A DNA stretch of 64,000 bases from Sanguinoderma infundibulare (lineage: Eukaryota > Basidiomycota > Agaricomycetes > Polyporales > Polyporaceae): positions 1,240,001-1,304,000 of the forward strand of contig JAVLRN010000009.1 of NCBI GenBank assembly GCA_032821775.1, in the 5' to 3' direction. Positions 1-11,130 of the stretch are shown in pieces. A program made the position numbers and the translations under genes. The notes under the pieces were generated by a model, which made no database searches, was not told the DNA's origin, and worked only from the letters and a program-made list of their open reading frames with translations. Each line of letters begins with the position of its first letter. Positions within the stretch are counted from its first letter, which is position 1.

Positions 1-5
1 CTTAC

Positions 6-492
6 CTACGACCCCTGGCGGTGGCTCACGCCCGCCTCCCTCCTGGCTGCCTTCTTGTGGCGGCGGCTCTCGCCGCTGTCGGTCCTCGAAGAGAGGAACT
101 TCCCAATTAGGAGCGCCGATGCCGGCCGCGGAGGCAGACGAACCATCACGTCGTGGAGGAGCCGGGTGTACGTTCGGAAAGTCCAAGCTTCTCCGGGAGA
201 GATCAAAAGGCAGCGGTTCAAGCCCAGATCTGGACCCGCGCGTTGGTAAGGTTTGTCGGGTCGAAGTGGTCGGTACGCCAGACATCCGGGGACCTTCCTC
301 GGGGCGGTCGAGGGGGGCAAGGAGGGGCACACGGCTCGGCAAAGATGATTCTGAACGGCGTGGGGCATGATGATGAGCGCGCGCGCGCGCTCCGGGGGAT
401 GACGCAGCTGGCGGTACCGCTGCGCCGGCGGAACGCGTTCTCCGGTGATCTCGTCCGCCCGAGCTCGCAGCTGAACTTGAGACGGAGGACAT
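6..492 (-). CDS. 5' exon of an unidentified Ser/Pro/Arg-rich protein, cut by the left edge
   Basis: A reading frame on the minus strand stays open from an ATG at 490-492 to the first bases of the window. The first five bases read GTAAG on the minus strand, a good 5' splice site, so the first exon probably ends at base 6 with about 162 codons plus one nucleotide. The encoded segment is rich in Ser, Ala, Pro and Arg and looks disordered, with a more ordered patch near the end (GIGAPNWEVPLFEDRQRRE). No domain is recognisable. Composition like this is common at the N-terminus of fungal kinases and regulators, but that is only an analogy. The frame lacks a stop inside the window. The next minus-strand gene ends at 1444, so the two would be arranged head to tail with about 950 bp between them. 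Existence is moderately likely; function is unknown. Confidence 0.42.
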
Positions 493-1443
493 GTCGGGGA
501 GGGGGCCTACGTGTGAGGGCGTTGTCCTACGAGCGATAAGAGCCCCACGGGCCCGCGTCCGCAAGCCGCAGCGGCTGGTGGGGAGATGAACGGTGCCAGT
601 GAGCTTATGACTGGCCTATGACGCTTGAGAAGTGACAAGCCTGGGAGGGTGGGTGCGCGAGGCAAGCGATCAGATAACGCGGAGGTTGAAAGCCACAGAA
701 GATGCGTATAGTTCTAGTCGGATGAATCACCCTCTGGATGCTGCACTGCCCAGGCTGGACGTCCGAGGTTGCAGAATGCAGCCTGACGAATCATGCGACC
801 GTCGAGGCCAGCTAGGTGCGCGCGGGCCAAGACCGGAGCGCGTCCTTATAAACTCCAGGCGCCCAAGGGCTGTCCGGCGAGCGCCGGTTGGCGTCCCAGC
901 CTCCGAGGATCCACTTCTTGTATACATACATATCTCGTTGCGTTCCTTCACAATGCGTCTTCTGCCGCAAATGATGATCCAGTTATGGGTGCCTCAATCG
1001 CTGTGGCGAGGGCATCCTCCCCCGAAGCCCTCAGGCTGTCATCTTGTCTCTCGCCAATTTACAAACCGGGCACACGAGTAACCTTGCCACCAGGTACGGT
1101 ACTCAGACTGCCGCCGCAGTTGGGCCACAAACTGCTGATGATTCACAAGTCGTAAAGTTCGCGCGCCGTTCAACGCTTCCGGTCATGCAGGGAACGGAAG
1201 TCAGACGCATCGGACGTAGGGCACTCGTAGAGCACGGCATCGTGCAGCTCCAATTCGTATATGACCACGACAACGTCATCCGAATAACGATATAAAACAC
1301 TCGCTTACATTTCTTAAGCTACATACGACCACTCCATGCGATGCTCCAACGACGGATCACGATACAATCTACAACGTACCAACAACATGTATATGGCCAG
1401 TCTTTGCCACCGTTCACAATAATCGTGTGATCACGCCGAGTCC
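493..1443. other. Intergenic DNA upstream of the left-edge gene
   Basis: About 950 bp with only short, unrelated reading frames on both strands. No frame shows conserved-looking protein or splice-compatible exons. It probably holds the promoter of the left-edge gene and the 3' end of the GTPBP1-like transcript. A TATAAA-like string at about 845 lies on the plus strand but leads to no credible plus-strand gene. Confidence 0.4.
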
Positions 1444-4316
1444 CTATCCACACTCATCAGCGACGACGAGGTAAACAGAGCGCTCAAGTGAGGCGACACG
1501 CACCTTCGTCTTGCCCTCTCTGAACAGCAGCTTCATGCCCTCCTTGATGAACTCGGGGTGCGAGATGAACTCGAACGTCACCGTCGCGCGGTCTCCGGTA
1601 CGCAAGATACCCTGCGGATGGTCCATGGATATTATTCGCACCGTCTGCCGCACAGCCTGCCACCACGCAGTCAGCTCCTCGTCTCGCCCAGACATGATAG
1701 ATGAACCGATGGCGCATGTGAGCTAGTCGAGCCATCAATCACAAAACACACGCACCCCGCAGTGCAGCATAGCTTGATAGTTCCGCTGCAAAGTCGTATT
1801 GTGGCTACCGAACAACCGGTCAGAAACTCATGTGAGAAAGCTCGGCATGATATACTTACTAGAGGATGAGAACCTGTCCCTCGAACTGCCTCACCGCTGC
1901 AAATCTCACATGAGGGCAATGAGGAAGCCCAAAAAAGCCTTCGCTCGCGTACCCTTTGGTGGTGCATCCGTCTTGTGCACCAACACCATTCCTTTCCTTA
2001 CATCCGACCTCCGCACCCGCTTCAGGGCGAACGACACGCACTGTCCTGCCTCAGCGGACGGCACCCGCGCCCTGGTACTCAGCATCAGCATACATAGCCA
2101 CTCAAGATGGGCGGAGTTCGCGTTCCCCCCGCCGCTCCACCGAAGGCGATCGCACGTACCTCTTGCGCTCGATGGTCTTGATCGCTGTGCTATGGAAGTT
2201 TCCATTCGAGTCGGGCCCGAATAGCACAGCGTCACCCGCCTTCACTGTACCCGAGTTCAGGATGCCATCGACAACGGTGCCGACGTACGGCACGGAGTAT
2301 ACCTCGGTCACGGAGTACTGCAACGCACGTCAGAAGAAGCGAAGCGACGATAGCATCAAGGCGGAATTACCTCGAGGGGCTGGTCGGTCAAGAATTTCTC
2401 GTTGTCGCTCTCGCTGGCAGGAAGCAAGTTCAGGAAGGTCCGTAGCTATAATGAGTCGCGCGCGTCAGTCAAGCAGGGCCCAAACTAATTAAGAACCTAA
2501 TACATACGAAGTCCAATCCCTCCCCTGTGACGTTCGAGGTCTGGAACACTGGTGCTAGCCTGTCAGGGTCCCAAATAAGCCCAGCGGACCCAAACACAAG
2601 GGCGCTTTTTACTCACCGTTCCTTGCCAAACGCCTGGGCCACCGCAACGGCGGCCTCCATGGATCTGACGAACACCGGTGTCTTCCTAATGAGAGCAACA
2701 CGCGACAAAGAAAGGCGATCAGATCGTTGATTTCATAAACACCGAAATGAGGCGGAGGTTACCTGCATCCTGGGCTACGCAGGATCTTGGACACCTGCTC
2801 CACGGTCTTCGCGAGGACATTGGGGGGCGTCATGTCGATCTGATATCGGTATATGCTATTCAGAAGATATACGCATACGACCAGACAGAGACGGACCTTC
2901 GTGATGCACACCACAACCGGCACGCTCAACGCTAATGCGATCGCCAGGTGTTCCTTGGACATACCGATGAGCCCTGCGTTACCGCCCACAATCAGGATCA
3001 CGCAGGACGGAGACCCAGACGTTAGGCCGTATAATGTGGTCTTTAGATATCGCTCGTGTCCAGCGAGGTCTGTTTAGGAACGATGGCCATGAGGTTGCCA
3101 TGGACGACACGCAAACGGCAAAAGAAAACTGACCGCTGAACGAGATGATCTTGGAGGCTTCTTTCGAGATATCCTGCCATCCCATCTTCTCGCGTCGGAT
3201 TACCTCCGGCTCGTTAGAGTGAGCTGTGTTAGGCAATATTGGCATGCCGTCAGGTCCGAAGCCTAGAATCTAAGACCACATTCATATGCCTTTGTGCTCA
3301 GGCAGGGTAATGAGATCGTCCATACCTCCATGCCCACACTAGAAGTCCTTCCGCTCTCTACTTCGTGCTTGTGTCGGAACAGGCTCACTCGTGCGCGTCC
3401 CCTACCATCGTCCAACTGCCCTGGGGATTTGGACTGTAGTTTGCATAGGAACGGGGTGTGTAGGTCTATTTCGAAGGGGCGTACCTCGTGTCAGGACACC
3501 TAACGTAGTGGACTTCCCGCTGTCCACGTTGCCCACCACCGCGCATCGCACCTCCGGAGTCAAAGCGACTTCTGGCGCATGAACTCGTAATAGCAATGCG
3601 GCTCTTGGAGAGTCGGTTCTCGTGTCGAACAATATTGACATCTTCCAAGCGAAGAGTCACTTAAGCTTCCTAGAAAACGCACATGAACACGCACCTTCCC
3701 TCCTACCTCGTCCACCAACGTCGTCGTTTGCTGAATGATGACATCGAGCTCTGCAGCCGTCCTTCGTGCTCCGTGGAAGGCGTCCTCTTCGGTCGGAGAC
3801 TGACCCGCATACACCCTCGCGGTCGGTGGGTGAGCACCTATTCGGAACACATACTCACCAAACTTGCGCGTGAGCAGCGACGCGATCAGATTCCGGGCCT
3901 TCTCGACGTCCTCCGGTATTCGCGACAGCAGCAACGTCTGCGCGCACAACGTGCCCCAGAAGCCGACATGAAGTGAAGCACGTTCGCGACGACGATGGTT
4001 TTATGGTTTACCAAATGAACAGTCGTTCGGCAACGAAAGCATCAGGGCTCCTCACCTGGAGCTGCTCATCGATGTCTGACATCGCTCCCTCTCCGGCGGG
4101 CCCTATTGGCTCTTTGTTCGCAGGCTCGACGGTCATGGTCGCAGTCGTCGTCGTTGTGGTGCTCTCCTTGCGCGCATGCGTTTTGGTCGCCGGCGGGGGC
4201 TTCTTCGCGTCTTTCTCGAGCTTCGCCCGCTCAGTCGCGGCGAGGGCGCGTTGCTTCGCGACCTCGCGGTGCGATATCTCGTCTATCTCGGTCTGGAATG
4301 TCCGTAAGCTGGTCAT
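1444..4316 (-). CDS. GTPBP1/GTPBP2-family translational GTPase
   Basis: A multi-exon gene for an EF-Tu-like GTPase of the GTPBP1/2 group. This family is related to eEF1A and Hbs1 and is linked to ribosome rescue and mRNA turnover. The N-terminus ([13 protein letters not shown] at 4316) is a charged helical segment with a Thr-rich linker. The family-specific N-domain ([19 protein letters not shown]) lies near 3870. G1 reads GNVDSGKST near 3555, G3 reads [12 protein letters not shown] near 3050, and the segment [19 protein letters not shown] before the G4 motif TKVD lies near 2930. Beta-barrel domain II ([18 protein letters not shown]) lies near 2280, and domain III ends at a TAG at 1444-1446. 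Exon 1 ends after QLQ at a GTGAGG donor near 4050. Each block sits in its own short exon and all lie in the expected order. The G motifs look intact. Exact boundaries of the small exons between 2300 and 3600 were not all resolved. Confidence 0.88.
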
Positions 4317-4931
4317 GGCGCCAGCGGGTCCAGAAAGCGTGGGGGCGGAGTAGTGCTGGTAGAGTTCTGGCTCTTCAGGGGTTTGCGTTGCAGTGGACTA
4401 TATGCTGGCAACGGTGCACGAGTCAGAACTAGTCAGGGTTGAGGAGGAGAACACATCGTGAAAGCTGTCGCTGTGTCGGTGTCACTGTGTGCCATGACTC
4501 GTCACACGCGGCCTCAGTCGTCCGGATCTTGGGCCACAGCTCAGCCTCAAAGGAATTTATTAAAAGCAGAAAGCTCAGAGGAGTACCGCAATGGCTGTTG
4601 GTCGGTCGCGAGAGTAAGACTGGAGGCAAAAAATGCAGGGCAACGGAGGGAACAATGCGAAGGACGCCGTCACGCTTACGGTGAAGCGCCCACACGTGAT
4701 GTCTTTTTTTGTGGGAAGCGCTCAGTGACCACAGACGACGGGGCAGGACGGTGGTCTCCATGTTTCTGCTCTTCATCTCAACCACCTCATCAAGCCCGTC
4801 CTCTCCGCCTCTGTCTCTCACGCGTACTCTCAATTTGGCGTATTCTTCTGGTTCAGCGAAACCACACAGAATAATTCGACGATCTTCCAAGGTGACACTC
4901 AGTGCGCTGTCCAATCAGCCACTCAACCACC
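4317..4931. promoter_or_regulatory. Divergent intergenic region between the GTPBP1-like and NFKBIL1-like genes
   Basis: About 615 bp between two start codons that point away from each other, so it should hold both promoters and 5' untranslated regions. Reading frames inside it on both strands are short and give no credible protein. No clear TATA element was found. Confidence 0.4.
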
Positions 4932-7017
4932 ATGTCCTTCGCACCGGGCCCGTCCCGCCACCCGATGCCACGCACCCTCACAGGAACCAGGCCGGGACTT
5001 CTCGACCCGACACAGCCTGCGCGCATCCTGCGCGAGAAGGGCGCGACGCTTTTCTTCGCAGCCTTCGACCCGCTTGCAGCCACGGGCACCAGCACCCAGA
5101 AGCGAAGAGCACGCGCTCCCGACTTCGAGACCTCCCCGAAGCGTGTCGTGATCGAAACACCACCTTTAGGGTCCATTGGAGCTCCCAGATGGAGGTTCGT
5201 ACCCCGCGCGCGTCGCGCGCCCGGGGTAGAGAACGAGGGGGCGTGGCCGAGGAAGGTCATCCTGGGCGAGTGCGTAAACGACCATTAGCCGCTATGTGTC
5301 CGGATCTGCTCACGGTATGTGTACACGCGTATAGGGAGCAAGTAATCCTCTCAGAAGATCAATGGGATATCTACAAGCTTGACCCCGCGTACGACTGCCT
5401 CGTCCGCGCGTTCCCCCAACTTACCATCATCCGCCAGAAAGATCCACAGGAGATTCCCGTTCACACACACACAACCACAACTAGCCCTGCGGGCGCATTC
5501 AGGAAACGCCGTTTGTCGTCTCCAAGCGACGTCGACGAACAACCGCCTGGTCTCAACAAGCGGTTCCGTACTGTTGTTTCTTTGGTGACGGACGAGGAGG
5601 GAACCGAGGTCGAGGACGTTACCGAGTCTGATGAGGAGGATGAGGTTGAAGAAATCGTCGTCGAAGAGCCCCCACAGCAAGATCCCAAGAGAGCAGAGCG
5701 CCAGAAGGAGCGTCGGAAAGAACGCGAAGAGATGACCAAAGAACGGCGCGAGAAGTTGAAGACGAAGATGAGCTCTTCATCCCAGCAAGCTCGCCAAGGG
5801 ACCCCCGAGATCGTCGACCTCACGATGGAAGAGAACACTCCTCCAGACCTGTCACCCAACGGCGCAGGCCCCTACGCTGCGAAGCGTAAGAGTGCGCAAC
5901 TTTTTGACTTCTTGTGCCGTTTCGAAAGACTAAGAGCGTAGTATAGCGTTTTCAGGTTCTGAATCGCCGGAAGACACATCCGCCGACCACGAAAGCCAAT
6001 TCCAGCCCAACAAACGTGCTCGAACGCGATCTCCCGGTGCTTCTCGAGAAACGTCGAAAGGAAAACGCTCTGAACGGGAACGACGAAAGATGGCTCAGAA
6101 GAATGCCCGCACACAGGATGATCGGAAGGCTGGCGAAAACCGGATCTGGGCGGAGATCTTTGCAGGGTCACCGTGGGCCACACCCCCTTCATTCCAGTCG
6201 TCCAAGGTGCCCCCACCCACCAACAGTGAGCAAACACCGGCACTTCACTCCATGGCCATGGACGCAATCTCACACTGGTGTAGGGGCAGATGACCATGAT
6301 GCTCAGAAAGCCGCTCCCGAGTCCGAGCAGATGGATGAGGAGGCCGCACGCCAAGCTGCGATCGAAGAGTCCCGACGAAAGCTTGCTGAACTCGAGAAGG
6401 ACAAACCCCTCTGGGAAGAGCAAGCCCGTAAACGCCAGGCGGAGGAACAGGCTCGTCGTGCCCAGAAAGAAGCAGAACGACGGCGCGCCGTCGAGGCCGC
6501 GGCGCAAGCGGAGCGACAGCGCCGTCAGGCGGAGGCCGCTGCCGCCGCTGCAGAAGAGCGTGCACGGGCGGAGCGAACACGCCTGGAACGCGAGCGCCAA
6601 CAGCGCCGGCAGCGTGAGCGTGAGCGGTGGTCGTACGGAGTCTGGACGGCCGTTCGTGCGATCGAGCGGTACAAGGTACTTTCGGAGGCGTTCGACGCCG
6701 CCAAGTTCAGCAAGGAGAACCAGACTGAGTTCGAGACAGTGCCGTGGCCGGTGCTGCACTCTCCGGTGACGCTGCGGGTGGAGGACATCGACTGGGCGTC
6801 CGTCGAGGCGTTCTTCGAGGCTGCGCGCGGTCATCTGCGAACACAGGACTACAAGGTGTTCGTCGAGAAGAGCCACAAGCGGTTCCACCCCGATCGGTGG
6901 CGTGCGCGCGGCGTGCTCAAGACCCTCGAGGACGAGGAGCTTCGCGGGAGCTTGGAGGTCGCGGCCAACACCGTCGCTCAGGCACTCACACCGATTTGGA
7001 GGGAGATGCGAGGTTGA
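4932..7017 (+). CDS. NFKBIL1-like nuclear protein: SUMO-interaction-like motif, long coiled coil, C-terminal HPD region
   Basis: The gene begins MSFAPGPSRH and ends with TGA at 7015-7017. Clear coding stretches are 4932 to about 5270, about 5350 to 5891, 5956 to about 6170, and about 6290 to 7017. The 5892-5955 intron has a clear acceptor (ttttcag); the first intron is unresolved because the best GTGCGT donor at 5270 is out of phase with the next exon. Features in order: a short aromatic segment (DQWDIYKLDPAYDC); an acidic run; a basic coiled coil; EIVDLTMEE near 5810, which fits a SUMO-interacting motif; nuclear-type basic patches; a 130-residue Glu/Arg/Ala coiled coil (6330-6620); then ERERWSYGVW and SHKRFHPDRWRARG near 6880. 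The Trp-rich segment followed by an HPDR[FW] motif resembles the C-terminus of metazoan NFKBIL1, a J-domain-like region. That family assignment is inference; orthologues are typically annotated only as hypothetical. Confidence 0.7.
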
Positions 7018-7891
7018 AGCCGCCAAGATGTTGTTTAATGGAGCGGACAATGGAGCGTCGAGGCAAGTATGACGGAGTATCGCTATCTCGTTTGTATCAG
7101 CCGGCCATTGTATTTCTGGAGCATACCCCTTCATAATGTGGAGAGGATACATACCTTCACAGGGCGCATCATACAACAACCTACCGACGGCTTCGGGGAA
7201 GAGGTCTGGTTAATCGCTCAGGTACGTCATTTAGTGATAGTCGCTGTGCTCATTGCTTTGGTTTACAGGCTTGCGACATGTTAATGAGCAGTGGCTCATT
7301 TCCGTTGGTCATGCAAATCATCCAGAGGACATCTGTGACGTCCTGTGTTGGTCCGCGGATTATCCACCTTAGGAGGTTGGACCCACAATCCCCTGCAATC
7401 GTTAATCGACTTATCACGCTCTTCCTCGATCTCATATCCTCGCCACTACTCGGTTCGGAGGATCTCCACGACCGCCATTATTGTTCCAGAAAATCTTTGC
7501 GATCGACATTTGGGTCCCCTCTAACTTACCCCTTCATGATCACCCGACATATTGAGGTACGTTACGGCATTTGCACAGGCATAATGCTTATTTGCCGGGC
7601 GTCGCGACCTTTTCGTCTGGTATCACCGCGCGTTAGAAAACCCCTGACCGCCGCAGACGTTCGCGGGGTGATCATCGAACACGATCGAAGAACCCAAGGC
7701 GGTCGATTCGTCACTTCATAAATTATAAAAGGAACAACCTCGCGTGCTCGGGCAGAGGATTCGGCGAGCGACGAGATTTCCCCACATTTCCTCCGATCTT
7801 AGTATATCTCGCGACGAGACGTCATGTTGGCGGCGTGGCCGCTCGAGTCGGGCCTGCCTAGTACTGCCAGCGACCGGTGACCTCTGACAAC
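7018..7891. other. Intergenic region with no gene; promoter of the CBM1 gene
   Basis: About 870 bp. One frame is open at 7278-7721 on the plus strand, but it shows no recognisable protein and no splice partners. The 3' part should be the promoter of the CBM1 gene. Confidence 0.4.
7724..7730 (+). promoter_or_regulatory. TATA-box candidate for the CBM1 gene
   Basis: The string TATAAAA sits 162 bp upstream of the ATG at 7892, in the correct orientation, in otherwise gene-free DNA. The spacing would imply a 5' untranslated region of about 120-130 nt if transcription starts roughly 30 bp downstream. Confidence 0.4.
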
Positions 7892-8912
7892 ATGCTCTAC
7901 AGCGTCCTCGTTGCCCTCAGCTTTTTCCTCCTCGTTGTGCGCGTCTCCGCCCAGGCTCCTGTCTGGGGGCAGTGCGGTGGTGTGGGTTGGTGAGTGGGTA
8001 GTCCAACCTCTAGAATTTTCGACTCCGGTGCACATTGCACCAGCGTTCCTTCGCCAATCAGGCAGTCGCTTGTCGAGCACTCTTCTGTTTGGTAGTACAA
8101 TATGTCTAACAAGGCAGTACAGGACCGGAAGCACGACCTGCGCTGCAGGGTCAGTCTGTACGGTGCTCAATGACTGTGCGTATCAATCTGTTTGGGTTCT
8201 GGGATATGCAGGCTGCGCACGGCCGGGAACGATGGCTGGCCTTCGTATTGAACTTTGTGCACAGATTACTCGCAGTGTGTTCCAGGGACGGGAGCGACGA
8301 GCACCGTCCCGAGCACCAGCACCAGACCTACCACAACGGTCACGGTCCCGCAGTCGCCCAGCACAACGTCGAGTGGTGCAACGCCCAGTGGGTCCCAGAT
8401 CCGCGCCGTGGAGGCTCCTGTGTACCACTTCTACCTGCAAAACAACGGTGCGTCATCTGCGTTGTCCCCTCTACCCGGTCGCGGTCTCTGCGCGCAGACG
8501 CAGAGGCAGCGATCAAATTTCATGGATTGGAAGAGCGAAGCGAAGCTGACAGTCACTCCTATTCTCGCCCGTAGGTGGGAAGCCGATGCTGGGCCCTGAG
8601 GCGTCGTCAGGGTACTTCACGATCGGGAGCACAATCTCGCTCGCCGGCGCGGACGGCAGCACGCTCTACGTCAACCTGAACGCGAGCGCGGCGGCCTCGT
8701 ACAAGCCGCTCACTCTCGACGCGGTCGCGACGACGACGGACTGGGGCCTCGAGGGGGACACGATCATCACGACCGACCCGCGGGAGCTCAATTTCCTTGC
8801 GTGTGCCACGAGCGACGCCAGCTTCTACGACGTGTACCTCCAAACCGGGAACGATTCGCCCACGGGCGGCTCGTGCTCGCTCGCGACTCTGCACTTGCCC
8901 TGCCTGTGCTGA
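7892..8912 (+). CDS. Secreted CBM1 (cellulose-binding) protein with a C-terminal domain of unknown function
   Basis: Four exons were resolved with matching phases: 7892-7989, 8123-8175, 8265-8447 and 8575-8912. The product starts with a signal peptide (MLYSVLVALSFFLLVVRVSA), cleaved before QAPVW. It is followed at once by a complete fungal type-1 cellulose-binding module: WGQCGG, TGSTTCAAGS, CTVLNDYYSQCV. The conserved cysteines and the Trp/Tyr/Tyr cellulose-contact residues are all present. A Ser/Thr/Pro linker of about 35 residues follows, the usual O-glycosylated hinge. Then comes a domain of about 120 residues beginning IRAVEAPVYHFYLQNN, with beta-rich character and Cys near the end (GGSCSLATLHLPCLC). 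I recognise no catalytic family in it. The module is N-terminal, as in many fungal cellulases. The protein should be exported and bind crystalline cellulose or chitin; what the second domain does is unknown. Confidence 0.9.
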
Positions 8913-9248
8913 GGCGGTTTTCGGGCGGGGTGGACTCCGACCGGGAGGATTGCTGGGTATACTGTCGCTAGCCACAGCGGGCTGTAAAATAAATTCATAC
9001 CGCATTCCACGGGCTCGCACAACTGCGCGTCCGGTTCCGGCCGGCAGCTGCGCGATAATGCTTCTGCGGCACAGTTGCAGACGGACGCAAGGCTCGATGA
9101 ACGCGCTCAGCGCTAGCTTCAGGCTGCGCGCGCGACGCGCTAATCACGTGCGTGGGTGAAGCGATGAGGTCAGCGTCACTAGGACTCGGCAAGGGCCGCA
9201 GAGAGGCTGACGGTGACCATATCGGTCGACGGTGACGCAGCGAAGGAC
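8913..9248. other. Short intergenic region between the CBM1 and GH18 genes
   Basis: About 336 bp holding the 3' end of the CBM1 transcript and the promoter of the chitinase. An AAATAAA-like string at about 8989 may serve as a polyadenylation signal. No gene is visible. The close spacing and shared direction do not by themselves show co-regulation. Confidence 0.35.
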
Positions 9249-11130
9249 ATGATGAGCTCGCCATCGTACGAACCAGTGCCCTCAGACGCAGACTCACCGC
9301 CGCCCTCCCCGCCGCCTCCAAAGACTCGCTCTCGTCTCGTCACCGTCCGCAGAATCCTCCTCTTCTCCGTCACCGTCCTAGTCGTCTCCTTTGCTGCATT
9401 CAGGTCCGGTCAGTGGACTACCGAACGGGAAGGCCTCCATTCTGGTCACGCGGAAGAAGATATCGAAAAGAAGCCCCCAATACCCACGCCCATAAACGAT
9501 ACCGCACCTGCAAACCAAACAGTACCGTCAAACACCACAGACATGTCTTACGGTGGGAAGTACAGCGTCGGCTAGTGAGTACTGTGGTTCGGGATGATGT
9601 CATCGCTCATGTTTGTCTGCTTTTCAAGTTTCGTGAACTGGTGAGTGCAAGCCAGAATAAACGACAATGGCAGTACAAAGAGCACCAGAGGTTTTGATTC
9701 AATCTGCCATATCATCTCCTCTCCTTAACGATGCTCTTCGTTGGTGGACGCATATACCTATACTCATACATCGTTTCTCCGCAGGGGAATCTACGGGAGG
9801 AAGTTCCCACCATCGCTCATCCCCGTCGACAACCTCACGTGCGTCCAAAGATCTCTATGTTCTCTGCACGACCTCATGATTCGCACCGCAGCCACGTTCT
9901 TTACGCATTCGCCAACGTCAAATCCGATAGCGGAGAAGTCGTCATTTCTGACCCCTGGGCGGACAAAGACATTCATTACCCGGGCGATTCCTGGAACGAT
10001 GTCGGCAACAACCTCTATGGCAACTTCAAAGCAATCTACAAGCTCAAACAGCAGCACCGTCACCTGAAGGTCCTCGTCTCCATCGGAGGCTGGACTTACT
10101 CGCCCAATTTCCACCCCGTCGTGGTCAACCCTGCCTTGCGGTCCAAGTTCGTGGCCTCAGCTATTCGACTGCTCGAAGATTACGGCCTCGACGGTCTCGA
10201 CATCGACTATGAATACCCACAGAACGACGAACAAGCGCGCGGTTACGTAGCTCTCCTTCGAGAACTCAGAATGGGACTCGACGCGCACGCGAGCCGCAAG
10301 GGGGCCAATTACAGGTTCTTGCTCACAGTCAGCTCCGTCCTACTGCGTCGAAGAAAGAAGCCAGTCGCTCACTATCCATGACGTGCGTTTTTGTAGATCG
10401 CGGCCCCTTGCGGCCCTGACAGCTACAAGAAGCTGCACGTACGCGAGATGGACCTGTCGCTCGACTTCTGGAACATGATGGCCTATGACTTCGGTCAGTT
10501 AGGAGGTTCCCGCGGCACAGTACAGCTTAACTGACCTTGTTCTGTCCTTCTCTGGCAGCCGGTTCCTGGGACAAGGTCGCAGGCCACCAGTCGAACGTCT
10601 TCGGCGGTCAGCTCAGCGCTTCGCAGGCCATCAACTGGTACATCGGCCAGGGCGTCCCACGCGACAAGATCGTCGTCGGCGTACCCCTCTACGGACGAAG
10701 CTTCATGAACACTGAGGGCCCCGGCGCGCCCTTCAACGGGCTCGGGCCTGGCAGCTGGGAGCAGGGGACATACGACTACCGTGCGCTCCCGCTCCCGGGC
10801 TCGTACGTCTTCCAGGATGACAAGATGGTCGCGAGCTGGGCGTACGACTACGGTAAGAAGGAAATGATCAGCTTCGACTCGGAGCAGGTCGCGCACTGGA
10901 AGGGGGAGTGGATCCGGCGCGAAGGACTGAAGGGCAGCATGTTCTGGGAGCTCAGTGGGGACAAGGGATCCCCCCGCGACGGCATCGAGACAGGGCCCGG
11001 CAAAGACCCCCAGCCTGGGCGGAGTCTCGTGGCCGTCGTCAAAGACGCGATGGGGGAGCTCGATCGGAGTCCGAACTGGCTGCAGTACGAAGGGAGCCAA
11101 TATGACAACATGAGAGCCGGTATGCCGTAA
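9249..11130 (+). CDS. GH18 chitinase with N-terminal membrane anchor
   Basis: Family 18 glycoside hydrolase that cleaves beta-1,4-GlcNAc linkages in chitin. Exons, all phase-checked: 9249-9574, 9629-9640, 9785-9838, 9892-10327, 10397-10493, 10559-11130. The catalytic motif DGLDIDYEYP (DxxDxDxE) is intact near 10192-10221, and the substrate-binding segments VLVSIGGWTYSPNF, MMAYDF, VPLYGRSF and SMFWELSGD are in the expected order. Residues about 33-52 (RRILLFSVTVLVVSFAAF) form one hydrophobic segment after a Pro/Ser-rich cytoplasmic stretch, so this looks like a type II membrane or slowly released secretory protein, suited to cell-wall remodelling. Asn-Xaa-Thr sites (NDT, NQT, NTT) follow the anchor. 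A 12-nt microexon supplies YFVNW, a conserved strand. I chose the ATG at 9249; a second ATG follows directly at 9252. There is no CBM. Confidence 0.93.

Noticed and set aside
5872..7179. 435-codon minus-strand frame
   Set aside because: It is the shadow of the Glu/Arg/Ala-rich coiled-coil exon on the plus strand, which leaves the opposite strand free of stops. Its Leu-rich product shows no domain or splice logic.
9213..9248. Upstream GTG start for the chitinase
   Set aside because: Eukaryotic genes seldom start at GTG, and an ATG pair follows at 9249 and 9252 in the same frame.
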